A DNA stretch of 64,000 bases from positions 62,001 to 126,000 of the forward strand of contig DASXOB010000003.1 in the NCBI GenBank assembly GCA_036494545.1. The letters are read 5' to 3'. This stretch comes from JAICXG01 sp036494545. GTDB taxonomy: Bacteria; Verrucomicrobiota; Verrucomicrobiia; Chthoniobacterales; UBA10450. A model generated the notes under the pieces. That model was not told the DNA's origin. It was given only the letters and a program-made list of their open reading frames with translations, and searched no databases. Below, piece after piece: positions 63,546 to 64,000 of this stretch (its first letter is position 1; each line of letters opens with the position of its first letter). The position numbers and the translations under genes were made by a program.

Positions 63546-64000
63546 TCACGCCAAATACCTTTTCAATTCTTCCTCCCCGAGCAAACGCATGCTTTCTTCC
63601 TTGCGCAGGCGGTGGCGGAAAACGGCAAGATTCACTCCGCCGGACACGCGCGCTGATGGATACAGAATCGCACTCATCCCCAGATTTCTCGCTGCGCGAC
63701 CTAGAGCCTGACAGAGCGTTTCGCTGCCGTCGTGATTGATCCGGGAAAAGTTTTCCTGCATCCACTTCTCCAGTTTCAACCAGACCGGCAGGTTTTTATT
63801 CGTCAGGTCAAACACTCGCTCAAGTCGCCACTCAATGCCGCAGGTAAGACGCGGCTTCAGATGATCGGGCGTGAACTCATATTCTGCCGCGAGGTGAAAT
63901 GCTTCCTCGATTGCAGTTCCCGGCCGCGTGCTCGCATAGACAACCGAGAATGTGCCGGGCGCGTTCCAACGTCCGCCGAATTTGAGGCTGCCTTCGCCGC
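63546..64000 (-). CDS. RES-domain NAD+-degrading toxin (5' end outside the window)
   Basis: At least 151 residues are visible; the start lies beyond position 64000. The RES signature KFGGRWNAPGTFSVVYAS is followed by RPGTAIEEAF, and the end is RLLGEEELKRYLA. RES toxins such as MbcT and ParT break down NAD+ or modify Prs using NAD+. It is transcribed before its antitoxin, the reverse of the usual order. Incomplete at the window edge. Confidence 0.82.
   Translation of the reverse strand, partial: GEGSLKFGGRWNAPGTFSVVYASTRPGTAIEEAFHLAAEYEFTPDHLKPRLTCGIEWRLERVFDLTNKNLPVWLKLEKWMQENFSRINHDGSETLCQALGRAARNLGMSAILYPSARVSGGVNLAVFRHRLRKEESMRLLGEEELKRYLA

Overview
The window is a chromosomal segment of a Gram-negative, soil-type bacterium with moderately high G+C. 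The gene complement fits a verrucomicrobial (Spartobacteria/Chthoniobacterales-like) heterotroph: LolC/E-type lipoprotein export, secreted FG-GAP, RHS and beta-propeller proteins, a fused FAD/polyferredoxin protein, an IF-1/RNA-binding-protein cluster, and TreZ with a glycogen debranching enzyme. The lineage is inferred from gene content alone; there is no rRNA gene here.

Layout. 0-5.4 kb: flavin-dependent monooxygenase, membrane pseudokinase, NYN/OST-HTH protein, lipoprotein, SCP-x-type thiolase. 5.7-10.3 kb: a GC-rich operon with a KamA-family radical-SAM aminomutase, PcaI- and PcaJ-like CoA-transferase subunits, an inserted S23 four-helix-bundle gene flanked by inverted repeats, and a class III beta-type transaminase. 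10.3-15.6 kb: an accessory island with an AraC relic, a NERD-like nuclease carrying SEC-C, two DUF4238-like genes (one frameshifted) and a proteasome-like Ntn hydrolase. 15.6-16.9 kb: a PcaF-like thiolase. 17.0-17.5 kb: a ParE toxin-antitoxin pair. 17.6-26.3 kb: lysine and acyl-CoA catabolism (VOC-like protein, ALDH7-type dehydrogenase, L-lysine 6-transaminase, acyl-CoA dehydrogenase, FadJ-like protein). 26.4-30.4 kb: MgtE, a Gfo/Idh/MocA protein, L28, a zinc-ribbon protein, IF-1 and an RRM protein. 30.4-34.8 kb: a gene-poor, decaying stretch with relics around an intact seven-bladed-propeller protein. 34.8-37.3 kb: WecG-type glycosyltransferase, tRNA-Pro, metal transporter, peroxiredoxin, tiny bS22-like gene. 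37.7-43.5 kb: a secreted RHS system split by a frameshift, with a candidate immunity gene. 44-58 kb: TPR proteins, AI-2E transporter, PhoD-like phosphatase, Hsp70, LolC/E, TNase-ComEA fusion, FAD/4Fe-4S fusion. 58-63 kb: treZ, debranching enzyme, MscS. 63-64 kb: an Xre/RES toxin-antitoxin pair cut by the window end.

Two observations stand out. First, L-lysine 6-transaminase and ALDH7 convert lysine to 2-aminoadipate. The nearby KamA-like mutase, beta-transaminase, PcaIJ-like CoA-transferase and PcaF-like thiolase would form a logical route from there through 3-aminoadipate and 3-oxoadipate to succinyl-CoA and acetyl-CoA, which I do not know as a described lysine pathway. Second, the 9-mer TCGTTAGGC occurs about 36 times on the two strands (about 0.5 expected by chance) and is almost absent from the regions that look acquired. 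That is the behaviour of a DNA-uptake-type or chromosome-maintenance signal. All counts and alignments were made by eye.
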